Part shown: positions 1 to 5,820 of the stretch, piece by piece
Position numbering within the stretch: the stretch's first letter is position 1
Layout of the letters: every line of letters starts with the position of its first letter
Assembly: GCA_027592105.1 (NCBI GenBank)
Contig: JAQCLA010000060.1
Span: 1-11,157, forward strand
DNA: 11,157 nucleotides
Direction: 5' to 3'
Origin: Pseudomonadota bacterium
GTDB taxonomy: Bacteria; Pseudomonadota; Alphaproteobacteria; Rhodobacterales; Rhodobacteraceae
Position numbers and translations under genes: made by a program
The notes under the pieces: model-generated
Seen by the model: only the letters and a program-made list of their open reading frames with translations
Database searches by the model: none
Told to the model about the DNA's origin: nothing

Positions 1-102
1 GCGCAGCAAACCGGCTGCATTCGCCATGACAGGGGCCGCCGTGACAGCCGTCGCTGCAAAGGCGCGCAGAAGTGCGCGACGCGTGACCTTTGCTTCAATC
101 AT
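1..102 (-). CDS. Tat-exported protein, N-terminal fragment; probably DUF882/MepK (YcbK)-like peptidoglycan hydrolase
   Basis: Only the first 34 codons lie in the window; the gene continues past the left edge. The peptide begins MIEAKVTRRALLRAFAAT and runs on through an alanine-rich hydrophobic stretch to a possible AxA-type cleavage region (VMANAAG). TRRALLR fits the twin-arginine consensus, so folded export to the periplasm is inferred. No catalytic residues are visible. The family call rests on two things: the N-terminus resembles Tat-signal DUF882 proteins of Rhodobacteraceae, and the neighbour on the other strand is a YcbB-type L,D-transpeptidase. In E. coli the ycbB (ldtD) and ycbK (mepK) genes are adjacent, MepK being an endopeptidase that cleaves peptidoglycan cross-links. 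The start ATG has only a weak ribosome site. The export call is fairly sure; the enzymatic call is contextual. Confidence 0.55.
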   Translation of the reverse strand, partial: MIEAKVTRRALLRAFAATAVTAAPVMANAAGLLR

Positions 103-497
103 TGGTCCGATTGCCCCATGTCGTATTCGCCCTTGTCCCACAGCGACCCCTTGTTTCGAGGTCGTCTTTTTTGCATTCCCCCCACAGGCGCAAATAAATG
201 AATGACATATCTGAAAGATTTGGAAAAGAGTCTGTGATCATTCTTGGGTTGGTTTTTTCGGTTTTCGGCGATTTTCCGCCAGTTTGGGTGGTTTTGTGGG
301 CAAGCGGTCGGGATGAGATGGGCGCATGCCCCCGCGATCGGGGCCAAATGGCTGCGGCGCTGAGGCAACAGGGAAAAAGAAAGCGGTGTCATGCTCTGGA
401 TGCTGGGGCCAATGCCTTGTCAAACTGTGAACATGCCCGACGCCTTTGTCGCGAATTGTCGGGATTGCGTTTTCGGTACTGGAAGGATGATGTTGTG
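103..497. other. Divergent intergenic region between the Tat-protein gene and the L,D-transpeptidase gene
   Basis: About 395 bp without a convincing gene. Open frames here have unbiased codon use and no family resemblance. The stretch around 180-260 is clearly more AT-rich than the genes, as expected of a divergent promoter region. On the plus strand TTGCAT (171-176) followed after 17 nt by ATAAAT is a weak sigma70-like pair. A small stem (GCGACC 143-148 with GGTCGT 160-165, 11-nt loop) followed by six T at 167-172 resembles a weak plus-strand terminator or attenuator. One GANTC site (GAGTC) lies near 228. No promoter can be assigned with confidence to either gene. Confidence 0.4.
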
Positions 498-2096
498 ATG
501 CCCTTTCTCCTTGCCCGGATGTCTCTGACTTCAGCGATATTTGCCATTGCGCTCAGCGGTCTTGGTGCGGCCTTGCCGCAAGCTTTGATGGCGCAGGCAT
601 TTTCCGCCGAACGACAATCCATCGCCGAAGCCGCCGCCGCCGATGAGGCGCTGGTGGCCTTTTACCGCGACCGCGATTTCGCGCCTGTCTGGACCGGGCC
701 GGAAGATGAGGCGCGCCGTACTGCACTTGTGCGCGCGCTCGAGAAGGCCGGCTATCACGGCCTGCCTGCCGCGCGCTACGATATCGCGGGCCTGCGCGCG
801 GCCTTTGCCGCGGCGACAAACCCTTGGATGCGCGGCCAAGCCGATGTCATGGCGAGCCGGATTTTCCTGCGTTACGCGCGTGATGTGCATGGTGGGTTCC
901 TCGACCCTTCGCGGATCATTCCCGATATCTTCCAAGATCAACCGCACCGCGATCCTTATGCGCTGATGACGGGCTTCTTGGCGGCTGATCCGCATCGCTT
1001 CATGGCCGCGCTGCCACCCCAAAGCCCGGGCTATAACCGCTTGATGCGGATGAAGATGTCGCTTGAGGCGATGGCGCGCGACGGTGGCTATGGCCCGCGC
1101 GTGCAAGCCGCCAGCCTGCGGCCGGGCGAAACCGGCCCTGCTGTTGTGCAACTGCGCGACCGATTGATCCGCATGGGGTATCTGGCGCGTGCGGCAACCG
1201 CTGAATATGATGCGCGGCTGCAATCGGCGGTGATCGCTTTCCAGATGAACAACGGGCTCGTGGCCGATGGCGTGGCCGGGGCCGATACCATCGCCGCGGT
1301 CAATGCCTCGGTCGAGGACCATTGGAACGAGGTGGTGCTGGCGATGGAACGGCATCGCTGGCTGAATGACGGGCAGGTGCATGATCGGCTGATTTTCGTC
1401 AATCTGACCGATTTCCACACCCGCGTCATCGACAATGGCGAGGTCAGTTTCATCACCCGCTCGGTGATCGGCGCACGCGACCGCCAGACGCCCGAGTTCT
1501 CGGACGAGATGGAGCATATGGTCATCAACCCAAGTTGGTATGTGCCCCGTTCCATCGCGCAGCGCAGCTATATCCCCGGTATACTGGCTGGGCGCAGCAC
1601 CTATATGCAACTCATGTCGAATGGCCGCGTGATCGATCGCTCCGGCATCGATATGAGCCGTTTCTCGGTTACCAGCTTCCCCTTCGATCTGCGTCAACCG
1701 CCGGGGCCGAACAATGCGCTTGGCACGGTGAAATTCATGTTCCCCAACCGTCATGCCATCTATCTGCACGACACGCCCGAGCAGCATTTGATGGATCGTG
1801 CGGTGCGGGCCTATTCCTCGGGCTGCATCCGGTTGGCCGATCCGCATGCGTTTGCCTATCACTTGCTGGAACGCCAAAGCGATGATCCTGTCGGGCAGTT
1901 CCAAACCATCCTCGCGTCGGGTAACGAGACCTATCTGCATCTCGAACAGCATATCCCGGTGCATCTGACCTATTGGACGGCTTGGGTGGAAAGTGATGGG
2001 CATTTGCAGACCCGGCCCGACATCTATGGGCGCAATGCCATCCTGAGCCGCGCGATCAGGTCGCTTGGGGTGGTCATGCCCGAGGCTTCCAGCTAA
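498..2096 (+). CDS. Secreted YcbB-type murein L,D-transpeptidase
   Basis: A 532-residue periplasmic enzyme predicted to form 3-3 cross-links between meso-diaminopimelate residues of peptidoglycan, or to attach proteins to it. ATG 498 is chosen because it follows GGAAGGA (481-487) by 10 nt and opens a signal peptide (hydrophobic core about residues 8-30, ending near LMAQA). The open frame extends 100 codons upstream but without coding character. An N-terminal segment (about 40-200) resembles the YcbB scaffold region. A PG_binding_1 domain follows at about 205-270, and the YkuD catalytic domain runs from about 297 to 460. His424 (in YLHDTP) and the YSSGCIRL motif with nucleophile Cys443 are present, so the active site looks intact. 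The family is typically 500-620 residues, so this copy is full length. It heads a rightward cluster with an LpxD-like protein, an ACP and a ketosynthase. Which acceptor it uses cannot be read from sequence. Confidence 0.93.
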   Translation: MPFLLARMSLTSAIFAIALSGLGAALPQALMAQAFSAERQSIAEAAAADEALVAFYRDRDFAPVWTGPEDEARRTALVRALEKAGYHGLPAARYDIAGLRAAFAAATNPWMRGQADVMASRIFLRYARDVHGGFLDPSRIIPDIFQDQPHRDPYALMTGFLAADPHRFMAALPPQSPGYNRLMRMKMSLEAMARDGGYGPRVQAASLRPGETGPAVVQLRDRLIRMGYLARAATAEYDARLQSAVIAFQMNNGLVADGVAGADTIAAVNASVEDHWNEVVLAMERHRWLNDGQVHDRLIFVNLTDFHTRVIDNGEVSFITRSVIGARDRQTPEFSDEMEHMVINPSWYVPRSIAQRSYIPGILAGRSTYMQLMSNGRVIDRSGIDMSRFSVTSFPFDLRQPPGPNNALGTVKFMFPNRHAIYLHDTPEQHLMDRAVRAYSSGCIRLADPHAFAYHLLERQSDDPVGQFQTILASGNETYLHLEQHIPVHLTYWTAWVESDGHLQTRPDIYGRNAILSRAIRSLGVVMPEASS

Positions 2097-2097
2097 T

Positions 2098-2132
2098 CCT
2101 TGCCCCGCAAAGCATGGCTGCGGGGCGCAAGG
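2098..2132 (+). promoter_or_regulatory. Stem-loop in the transpeptidase-lpxD junction, covering the downstream ribosome site
   Basis: CCTTGCCCCGCA (2098-2109) pairs with TGCGGGGC (2119-2126) and AAGG (2129-2132), leaving a 2-nt bulge and a 9-nt loop: a 12-bp GC-rich stem starting one base after the transpeptidase stop codon. No T-tract follows, so it is not a classical intrinsic terminator. Its right arm contains the AAGGG ribosome-site-like sequence just before ATG 2138. A ribosome terminating at 2096 would cover or melt the left arm. Translational coupling is the most natural reading, although an RNA-stability or attenuation role is also possible. Confidence 0.45.
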
Positions 2133-2137
2133 GCAAG

Positions 2138-3235
2138 ATGGCAGGGCATAGCATCACGGCAATCGCAACGGCACTGGGCGCTCAGGCGCTTGGTGCGGGT
2201 GATATCGTCGTCACGGGCTTGGCCGAGCCTGCGACGGCTGGGCCGGATGATCTGGCGATGGCGATGCGGGCCTCTTACGCGGCGGATCTGGCCAAGGGGC
2301 GCGCGCGTGCCGCCTTGATCGGGGCGGATATGGATTGGCGCGCCTTGGGGCTGGAGGCGGCGATTGTCGTGCCGCGTCCACGGCTTGCCATGGCAGGCGT
2401 CACACAGGTCATGGATGGCGGTCCCGATATTGCGCCGGGGGTTCACCCAAGCGCCGTGATCGATGCCAGCGCACAGATCGGGGCAGGGGCGGCCATCGGT
2501 CCCTTTGTCGTGATCGGGGCAGATGTGGTGATCGGTGCGCGGGCGCGGATCGCAAGCCATGTCTCGATCGCGGCGCATGCGCGGATCGGCGATGACGCGC
2601 TGATCTTACAAGGGGTGCGGATCGGGGCGCGGGTGCGGATCGGTCAGCGCGCCATTTTACAGCCCAATTGCGTGATCGGTGCCGATGGTTTCAGCTTCGT
2701 CACCCCTGAGGCCAGCCAGGTCGAGCGTATCCGCGACAGCCTTGGCCAAGCCGATGGCGCGGTGCCGCCGCAAAGCTGGCGGCGTATCCATTCACTGGGT
2801 TCGGTCGTGATCGGCGATGATGTGGAAATCGGGGCCAATGCAACCATCGACCGGGGCACGATTGCCGATACCGTGATCGGCGATGGCACCAAGCTCGATA
2901 ACATGGTCCATGTGGGCCACAATGTGCGCATCGGGCGCGATTGCCTTTTGTGTGGTCAGGTGGGCATCGCCGGATCGGTCAAGATCGGGGACCGGGTTGT
3001 TTTGGGCGGCCAATCAGGTGTCGCCGATAACCTCGAGATCGGATCGGATGTGGTGACCGGTGCCTCGACCATCATCTTGTCCACCGTGCCACCGGGGCGC
3101 GCGATGCTGGGCTATCCGGCGGTGCGGATGGAAACGCAGGTCGCAATGTACAAGAACCTGCGCCGTTTGCCACGGCTGGCGCAAGCCGTCGCAGAGCTGA
3201 AGAAAGCCGTTTTCAAGGGCGACGAGACGCCGTAA
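2138..3235 (+). CDS. LpxD-family UDP-3-O-acylglucosamine N-acyltransferase homologue
   Basis: A cytoplasmic acyltransferase of the left-handed beta-helix type, 365 residues. LpxD enzymes move a 3-hydroxyacyl chain from ACP to the 2-amino group of UDP-3-O-acyl-glucosamine in lipid A synthesis. The N-terminal nucleotide-binding-like domain is about residues 1-95. Many hexapeptide repeats (IGAxAxIG pattern) follow to about 320, then a C-terminal helix (YKNLRRLPRLAQAVAEL). The signature LDNMVHVGHNVRIG is present, with His261 matching catalytic His239 of E. coli LpxD. The usual ITFxxNPKY uridine-binding motif is degenerate (LAMAMRASY). ATG 2138 is preferred because the protein then begins like LpxD (MAGHSITAIA), follows AAGGG, and lies outside the stem-loop. 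ATG 2114 would add 8 residues and sits in the hairpin loop. Since lpxD is normally found with fabZ, lpxA and lpxB, this copy beside an ACP and a ketosynthase is probably a specialised paralogue. Confidence 0.85.
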   Translation: MAGHSITAIATALGAQALGAGDIVVTGLAEPATAGPDDLAMAMRASYAADLAKGRARAALIGADMDWRALGLEAAIVVPRPRLAMAGVTQVMDGGPDIAPGVHPSAVIDASAQIGAGAAIGPFVVIGADVVIGARARIASHVSIAAHARIGDDALILQGVRIGARVRIGQRAILQPNCVIGADGFSFVTPEASQVERIRDSLGQADGAVPPQSWRRIHSLGSVVIGDDVEIGANATIDRGTIADTVIGDGTKLDNMVHVGHNVRIGRDCLLCGQVGIAGSVKIGDRVVLGGQSGVADNLEIGSDVVTGASTIILSTVPPGRAMLGYPAVRMETQVAMYKNLRRLPRLAQAVAELKKAVFKGDETP

Positions 3236-3265
3236 TTGACCCGCAGTGTATAACGGAGTGATGCC

Positions 3266-3535
3266 ATGACCGACAGTGTCAGGGAAAAGGTGATCGCGAT
3301 CATCGCCGAACAGGCGGTGCTGGAGCCCGGTGACATCACGCCCACGGCCACGCTGGCCGATTTGGGGATCGACAGCCTTGGGCTGGTCGAGTCGATCTTT
3401 GCCATCGAAGAGGCTTTCGATATTCAGATCCCCTTCAACGCGAATGAACCCGATCAAAGCGATTTCGACATTTCGTCGGTCGATGCCATCATCGCGGCGG
3501 TCGAGGGTTTGGTTGCCGCGCAAAAAGGCGCCTGA
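3266..3535 (+). CDS. Stand-alone acyl carrier protein
   Basis: An 89-residue acidic ACP. Ser37 in the motif LGIDSLGLVES is the expected 4'-phosphopantetheine attachment site, followed by the recognition helix (IFAIEEAFDI). Length and four-helix spacing fit the family. The stretch after helix II (IPFNANEPDQSDFDISS) is longer than in housekeeping AcpP, so this is more likely a dedicated carrier, perhaps analogous in role to rhizobial AcpXL, though clear AcpXL identity is not shown. The start is supported by GGAG (3255-3258) 7 nt before ATG. It lies 30 nt after the LpxD homologue and 6 nt before the ketosynthase. It probably carries the acyl chain that the synthase elongates and the LpxD-like enzyme transfers. 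Confidence 0.93.
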   Translation: MTDSVREKVIAIIAEQAVLEPGDITPTATLADLGIDSLGLVESIFAIEEAFDIQIPFNANEPDQSDFDISSVDAIIAAVEGLVAAQKGA

Positions 3536-3541
3536 GCTGCC

Positions 3542-4753
3542 ATGCGCCGCGTCGTCATCACCGGCCAAGGCACGATCAACGCGCTCGGCCAAGATGTGCC
3601 GCAGACCTTGGCCGCCATGCGCGAAGGGCGTTGCGGGATCGGGGAATTGGATCTGCGCGATGTCGATCGTCTCTCGGTCAAGATCGGCGGCCAGATCAAG
3701 GGCTATGACCCCGAGGCGCTGTTCAATCGCCAGCAGATCGCGCTTTATGATCGCTTCACGCAATTCACCCTGATCGCCGCGCGCCAAGCGCTGGATGGGT
3801 GTGGCCTGTCTTTCGCGGGGGAATTGGCGGTGCGTTCAGGCGTCGTGCTGGGCACGGCGGGTGGCGGTGTGAACACTTGGGATGAGAATTACCGCACTGT
3901 CTATGAAGAGGGGAAGAACCGCGTTCACCCCTTTGTGGTGCCGAAGCTGATGAACAATGCGGCCGCCTCGCATGTGTCGATGGAATGGAACCTCAAGGGG
4001 CCAAGTTTCTCGGTCGCGACGGCCTGCGCGTCGTCCAATCATGCGATGGGGCTGGCCTTTCAGCTCATCCGGGGCGGTGCCGTCGATGTGATGGTCACCG
4101 GCGGGTCCGAGGCGATGTTGTCCTTTGGCGGCATCAAGGCCTGGGAGGGGCTGCGCGTCATGTCCAAGGATGCCTGTCGCCCCTTCAGCGCCAATCGCAA
4201 CGGCATGGTGCAGGGCGAGGGGGCGGCGGTTTTCGTCTTCGAGGAATATGAACACGCCAAAAAGCGCGGCGCCGAGATCCTGGCCGAGGTGGTGGGGTTT
4301 GCCATGACGTCGGATGCGGCCGATATCGTCATGCCCTCGAAGCAGGGGGCCGCACGCACCATCGCAGGCGCGTTGAAAGATGCGCGGCTCAACCCGTCGG
4401 ACGTGGCCTATATTAATGCCCATGGCACGGGCACGGCGGCCAATGACAAGGTCGAATGCGCCGCTGTTGCCGATGCCTTCGGCCATCATGCTGATGAGCT
4501 GATGATCTCCTCGACGAAATCCATGCATGGGCATTTGATCGGCGGCACAGGCGCGGTCGAGCTTTTGGCCTGTATCATGGCGCTGAAGGACGGGGTGATC
4601 GCACCGACCATCGGCTATGAAGAACCCGATCCCGAATGCGCGCTGGATGTCGTGCCGAACGAGGCGCGCGAGGCGCGTGTCGAAGCGTGCTTGTCCAACG
4701 CCTTTGCCTTTGGCGGGTTCAACGCCGTGCTGGCCCTGCGCCGCGCGCCCTAG
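3542..4753 (+). CDS. FabF-type beta-ketoacyl-ACP synthase (condensing enzyme)
   Basis: A cytoplasmic thiolase-fold enzyme of 403 residues that condenses malonyl-ACP with an acyl primer, releasing CO2. The active site looks complete: Cys162 in ATACASSNHA, His294 in NAHGTGT, Lys326 in STKSMHGH and His331 in GHLIGG. The C-terminal FGGFNAVLAL motif is also present. Length is that of FabF/KAS II. ATACASS differs from the ATACTSG type of housekeeping FabF and is closer to accessory family members. The gene starts 6 nt after the ACP stop with no strong ribosome site of its own, so translational coupling to the ACP is likely. It probably builds or extends the chain on the neighbouring ACP for the LpxD-like transferase. 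Chain length and hydroxylation cannot be inferred. It ends 20 nt before a convergent gene, with no clear terminator. Confidence 0.92.
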   Translation: MRRVVITGQGTINALGQDVPQTLAAMREGRCGIGELDLRDVDRLSVKIGGQIKGYDPEALFNRQQIALYDRFTQFTLIAARQALDGCGLSFAGELAVRSGVVLGTAGGGVNTWDENYRTVYEEGKNRVHPFVVPKLMNNAAASHVSMEWNLKGPSFSVATACASSNHAMGLAFQLIRGGAVDVMVTGGSEAMLSFGGIKAWEGLRVMSKDACRPFSANRNGMVQGEGAAVFVFEEYEHAKKRGAEILAEVVGFAMTSDAADIVMPSKQGAARTIAGALKDARLNPSDVAYINAHGTGTAANDKVECAAVADAFGHHADELMISSTKSMHGHLIGGTGAVELLACIMALKDGVIAPTIGYEEPDPECALDVVPNEAREARVEACLSNAFAFGGFNAVLALRRAP

Positions 4754-4773
4754 CATAGGCGCGCGGTCTGGAC

Positions 4774-5409
4774 TTACTGCGCGGGTGGGCTGGCTGCTTC
4801 GTCCCGGCGGAGCTGCTCAAGAAGGGTGAGGGCCGCGGCATTGCGCGCCTCAAGTGCCGCAAAACCGGCGGTAAAGCCGCTGAGCGAGGCCGAGATCTGG
4901 ACCAGCTGGTCAGGGGCGGGCAGCGGCACCAAGGCCACGGTCGCGCGCGATCCGCGACGCAGGGCGGTGATATCCTCCTCGGTCAGGCCAAGGCGCGCGA
5001 AACAGCCGATGGTCTGGCAAAAGGCAAAGGGGTATTCCGACCAATTCCCCTCATCCACGCGCAAGCGGATGCCCGGTGTCAGCAATGTCTCGAGCGGGGT
5101 CACGATCGTGGCACCCGCGACAAGCTGGCCATCATCGGGAATATCGAAGATGTTGAACTCGGCCACAGCGCCGCCATTGGCATCGCGCATCAACTGGTAC
5201 AATTGGCAAGGCTCGGGCTGCCCCTCTTCGGCGCGGATGCAGCGGATTTCCCAATCGCCATGGGTTTCAGCGACATAGGTCGTGCCGACAGGCGTTTGGC
5301 CGGTGGGTAAGGCTTCGGCGCTACCCGTGGCTTGCGCCATGACAAGGCTTGGGACCAAGGCCATCGCGACAATCGCCAATCCGGTGCGCAGGGCGGGGTG
5401 GTGGGACAT
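4774..5409 (-). CDS. Invasion-associated locus B (IalB) family periplasmic protein
   Basis: A 211-residue secreted protein of the IalB family, common in alphaproteobacteria and first described in Bartonella. Its biochemical role is not well established, and most bacteria carrying it are not pathogens. The signal peptide spans about residues 1-27 (MSHHPALRTG, a hydrophobic run, then VMAQA). The family-like HGDWEIRC segment follows at about 50-57. Cys57, Cys68, Cys131 and Cys136 could form two disulfides in the periplasm. ATG 5409 is chosen because AAAGGAG lies about 8 nt upstream and directly precedes the signal peptide; a longer frame to 5484 lacks both. A weak promoter-like pair lies upstream on the minus strand (CTGACA 5478-5473, TAGCCA 5455-5450, 17-nt spacer). 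The gene converges on the ketosynthase gene and looks monocistronic. The family call is strong, the function unknown. Confidence 0.87.
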   Translation of the reverse strand: MSHHPALRTGLAIVAMALVPSLVMAQATGSAEALPTGQTPVGTTYVAETHGDWEIRCIRAEEGQPEPCQLYQLMRDANGGAVAEFNIFDIPDDGQLVAGATIVTPLETLLTPGIRLRVDEGNWSEYPFAFCQTIGCFARLGLTEEDITALRRGSRATVALVPLPAPDQLVQISASLSGFTAGFAALEARNAAALTLLEQLRRDEAASPPAQ

Positions 5410-5531
5410 AAAGAAAGCTCCTTTGGCGGCGCGGTGGCCGGTTGGCCTTTGGCTAGCACGCGTCAGGCGGAGTGTCAGGGGCAAATTCCCGTGAAAGGGC
5501 GCATAAGGCGTGCTTTCGCGCAGACTGTCCC

Positions 5532-5565
5532 AAAAAGGCGAAAGGGCCCGAAGACCGGACCCTTT
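5532..5565 (-). terminator. Terminator-like hairpin, minus strand
   Basis: On the minus strand AAAGGGUCCG pairs with CGGGCCCUUU (10 bp including one U-G pair) around a 5-nt loop, then CGCC and five U. The gap before the U-run weakens the call. On the plus strand the same element is followed after 5 nt by seven T, so bidirectional or plus-strand use is not excluded. Confidence 0.5.
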
Positions 5566-5605
5566 GCTGATTTTTTTCTCTCCCTGCCGGACTGGCCGAC
5601 ATTCT
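5532..5605 (-). ncRNA. Candidate leftward small RNA 2
   Basis: This is a predicted transcript of about 74 nt, inferred from a promoter-like pair upstream (TTGACG 5641-5636, TAGCGT 5618-5613) and a hairpin at its end. Read on the minus strand, a first stem-loop is closed by CTCTC and GAGAG around an inner GCC/GGC pair. An A-rich linker follows, then a 10-bp hairpin (5565-5541, loop GUCUU) and, 4 nt later, five U. The second hairpin is fully paired on this strand thanks to a U-G wobble, whereas the plus strand has a C-A mismatch, which favours minus-strand RNA. No known family is recognised. Confidence 0.35.
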
Positions 5606-5612
5606 GAGAGTG

Positions 5613-5641
5613 ACGCTATGACAGAGATTTCAATCCGTCAA
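5613..5641 (-). promoter_or_regulatory. Possible sigma70-type promoter for candidate small RNA 2
   Basis: Minus-strand TTGACG (5641-5636) is a good -35 hexamer. It is followed after exactly 17 nt by TAGCGT (5618-5613), a poor -10. The predicted start is near 5605. The support is spacing plus the downstream hairpins; the weak -10 keeps confidence low. Confidence 0.33.
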
Positions 5642-5681
5642 CAGGGCAATGACACCGCCACGCAGCGCGCGTGCGGATGTG

Positions 5682-5709
5682 AAAAAAGCCGCGCCAATGC
5701 AGGCGCGGC
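5682..5709 (-). terminator. Intrinsic terminator, minus strand
   Basis: A perfect 8-bp GC stem (GCCGCGCC with GGCGCGGC, 6-nt loop) is followed directly by six T on the minus strand (5687-5682). There is no T-run on the plus side, so direction is clear. No annotated minus-strand gene lies upstream before the divergent ATPase start at 5821. Confidence 0.85.
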
Positions 5710-5775
5710 CAGTCAACAGGGAGGAAGTCAGCAAAGCATCTGCCGATGCATCGCAGCGAAACACTGGCGTAGAAA
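5682..5775 (-). ncRNA. Candidate leftward small RNA 1, with CCUCC motif
   Basis: The 3' end is set by the strong terminator at 5709-5682. The 5' end is a guess from a -10-like TACAAT (5788-5783), giving about 94 nt; no good -35 is seen. The inferred RNA contains a small hairpin (GCATC-GGCA-GATGC) and an apparently single-stranded UUCCUCCCUG before the terminator stem. That stretch is complementary to Shine-Dalgarno sequences, a feature of several alphaproteobacterial trans-acting sRNAs such as the CcsR and ar15-type groups. Membership in those groups is not claimed. The 5' end may lie close to or overlap the start of the divergent ATPase gene. Confidence 0.42.
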
Positions 5776-5820
5776 GGTTTCGATTGTATTGTCGGCTCAT
5801 GTAACGAGTGAGGAGCGCGC

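Larger units (their letters stand above)
5410..5820. other. Gene-free region between ialB-like gene and HerA-like gene, with minus-strand RNA signals
   Basis: About 410 bp with no supportable protein gene. The flanking genes point away from each other, so neither needs a terminator here, yet two terminator-like hairpins are present (5682-5709 and 5541-5565), both best explained on the minus strand. The 10-mer GTCAACAGGG occurs twice (5637-5646 and 5712-5721). The right end holds the ribosome site GAGGAG (5810-5815) of the ATPase gene. Open frames crossing this region contain the terminator and have no coding character. Confidence 0.6.

Noticed and set aside
99..392. 97-codon minus-strand frame ending in an ATGA overlap with the Tat-protein gene
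   Set aside because: Low-complexity, non-coding-looking protein with no ribosome site; the overlap is probably chance within a divergent promoter region.
198..497. 100-codon N-terminal extension of the transpeptidase frame
   Set aside because: Codon use is random, the region is AT-rich in part, and a good ribosome site plus signal peptide fix the start at 498.
531..2003. 490-codon minus-strand frame inside the transpeptidase gene
   Set aside because: A shadow frame of a GC-rich gene: rich in His and Arg, no domain, and the plus-strand frame has intact catalytic motifs.
4754..4790. Terminator between the convergent ketosynthase and IalB genes
   Set aside because: Only a 5-bp CGCGC/GCGCG pairing with a 14-nt loop and no T-run on either strand.
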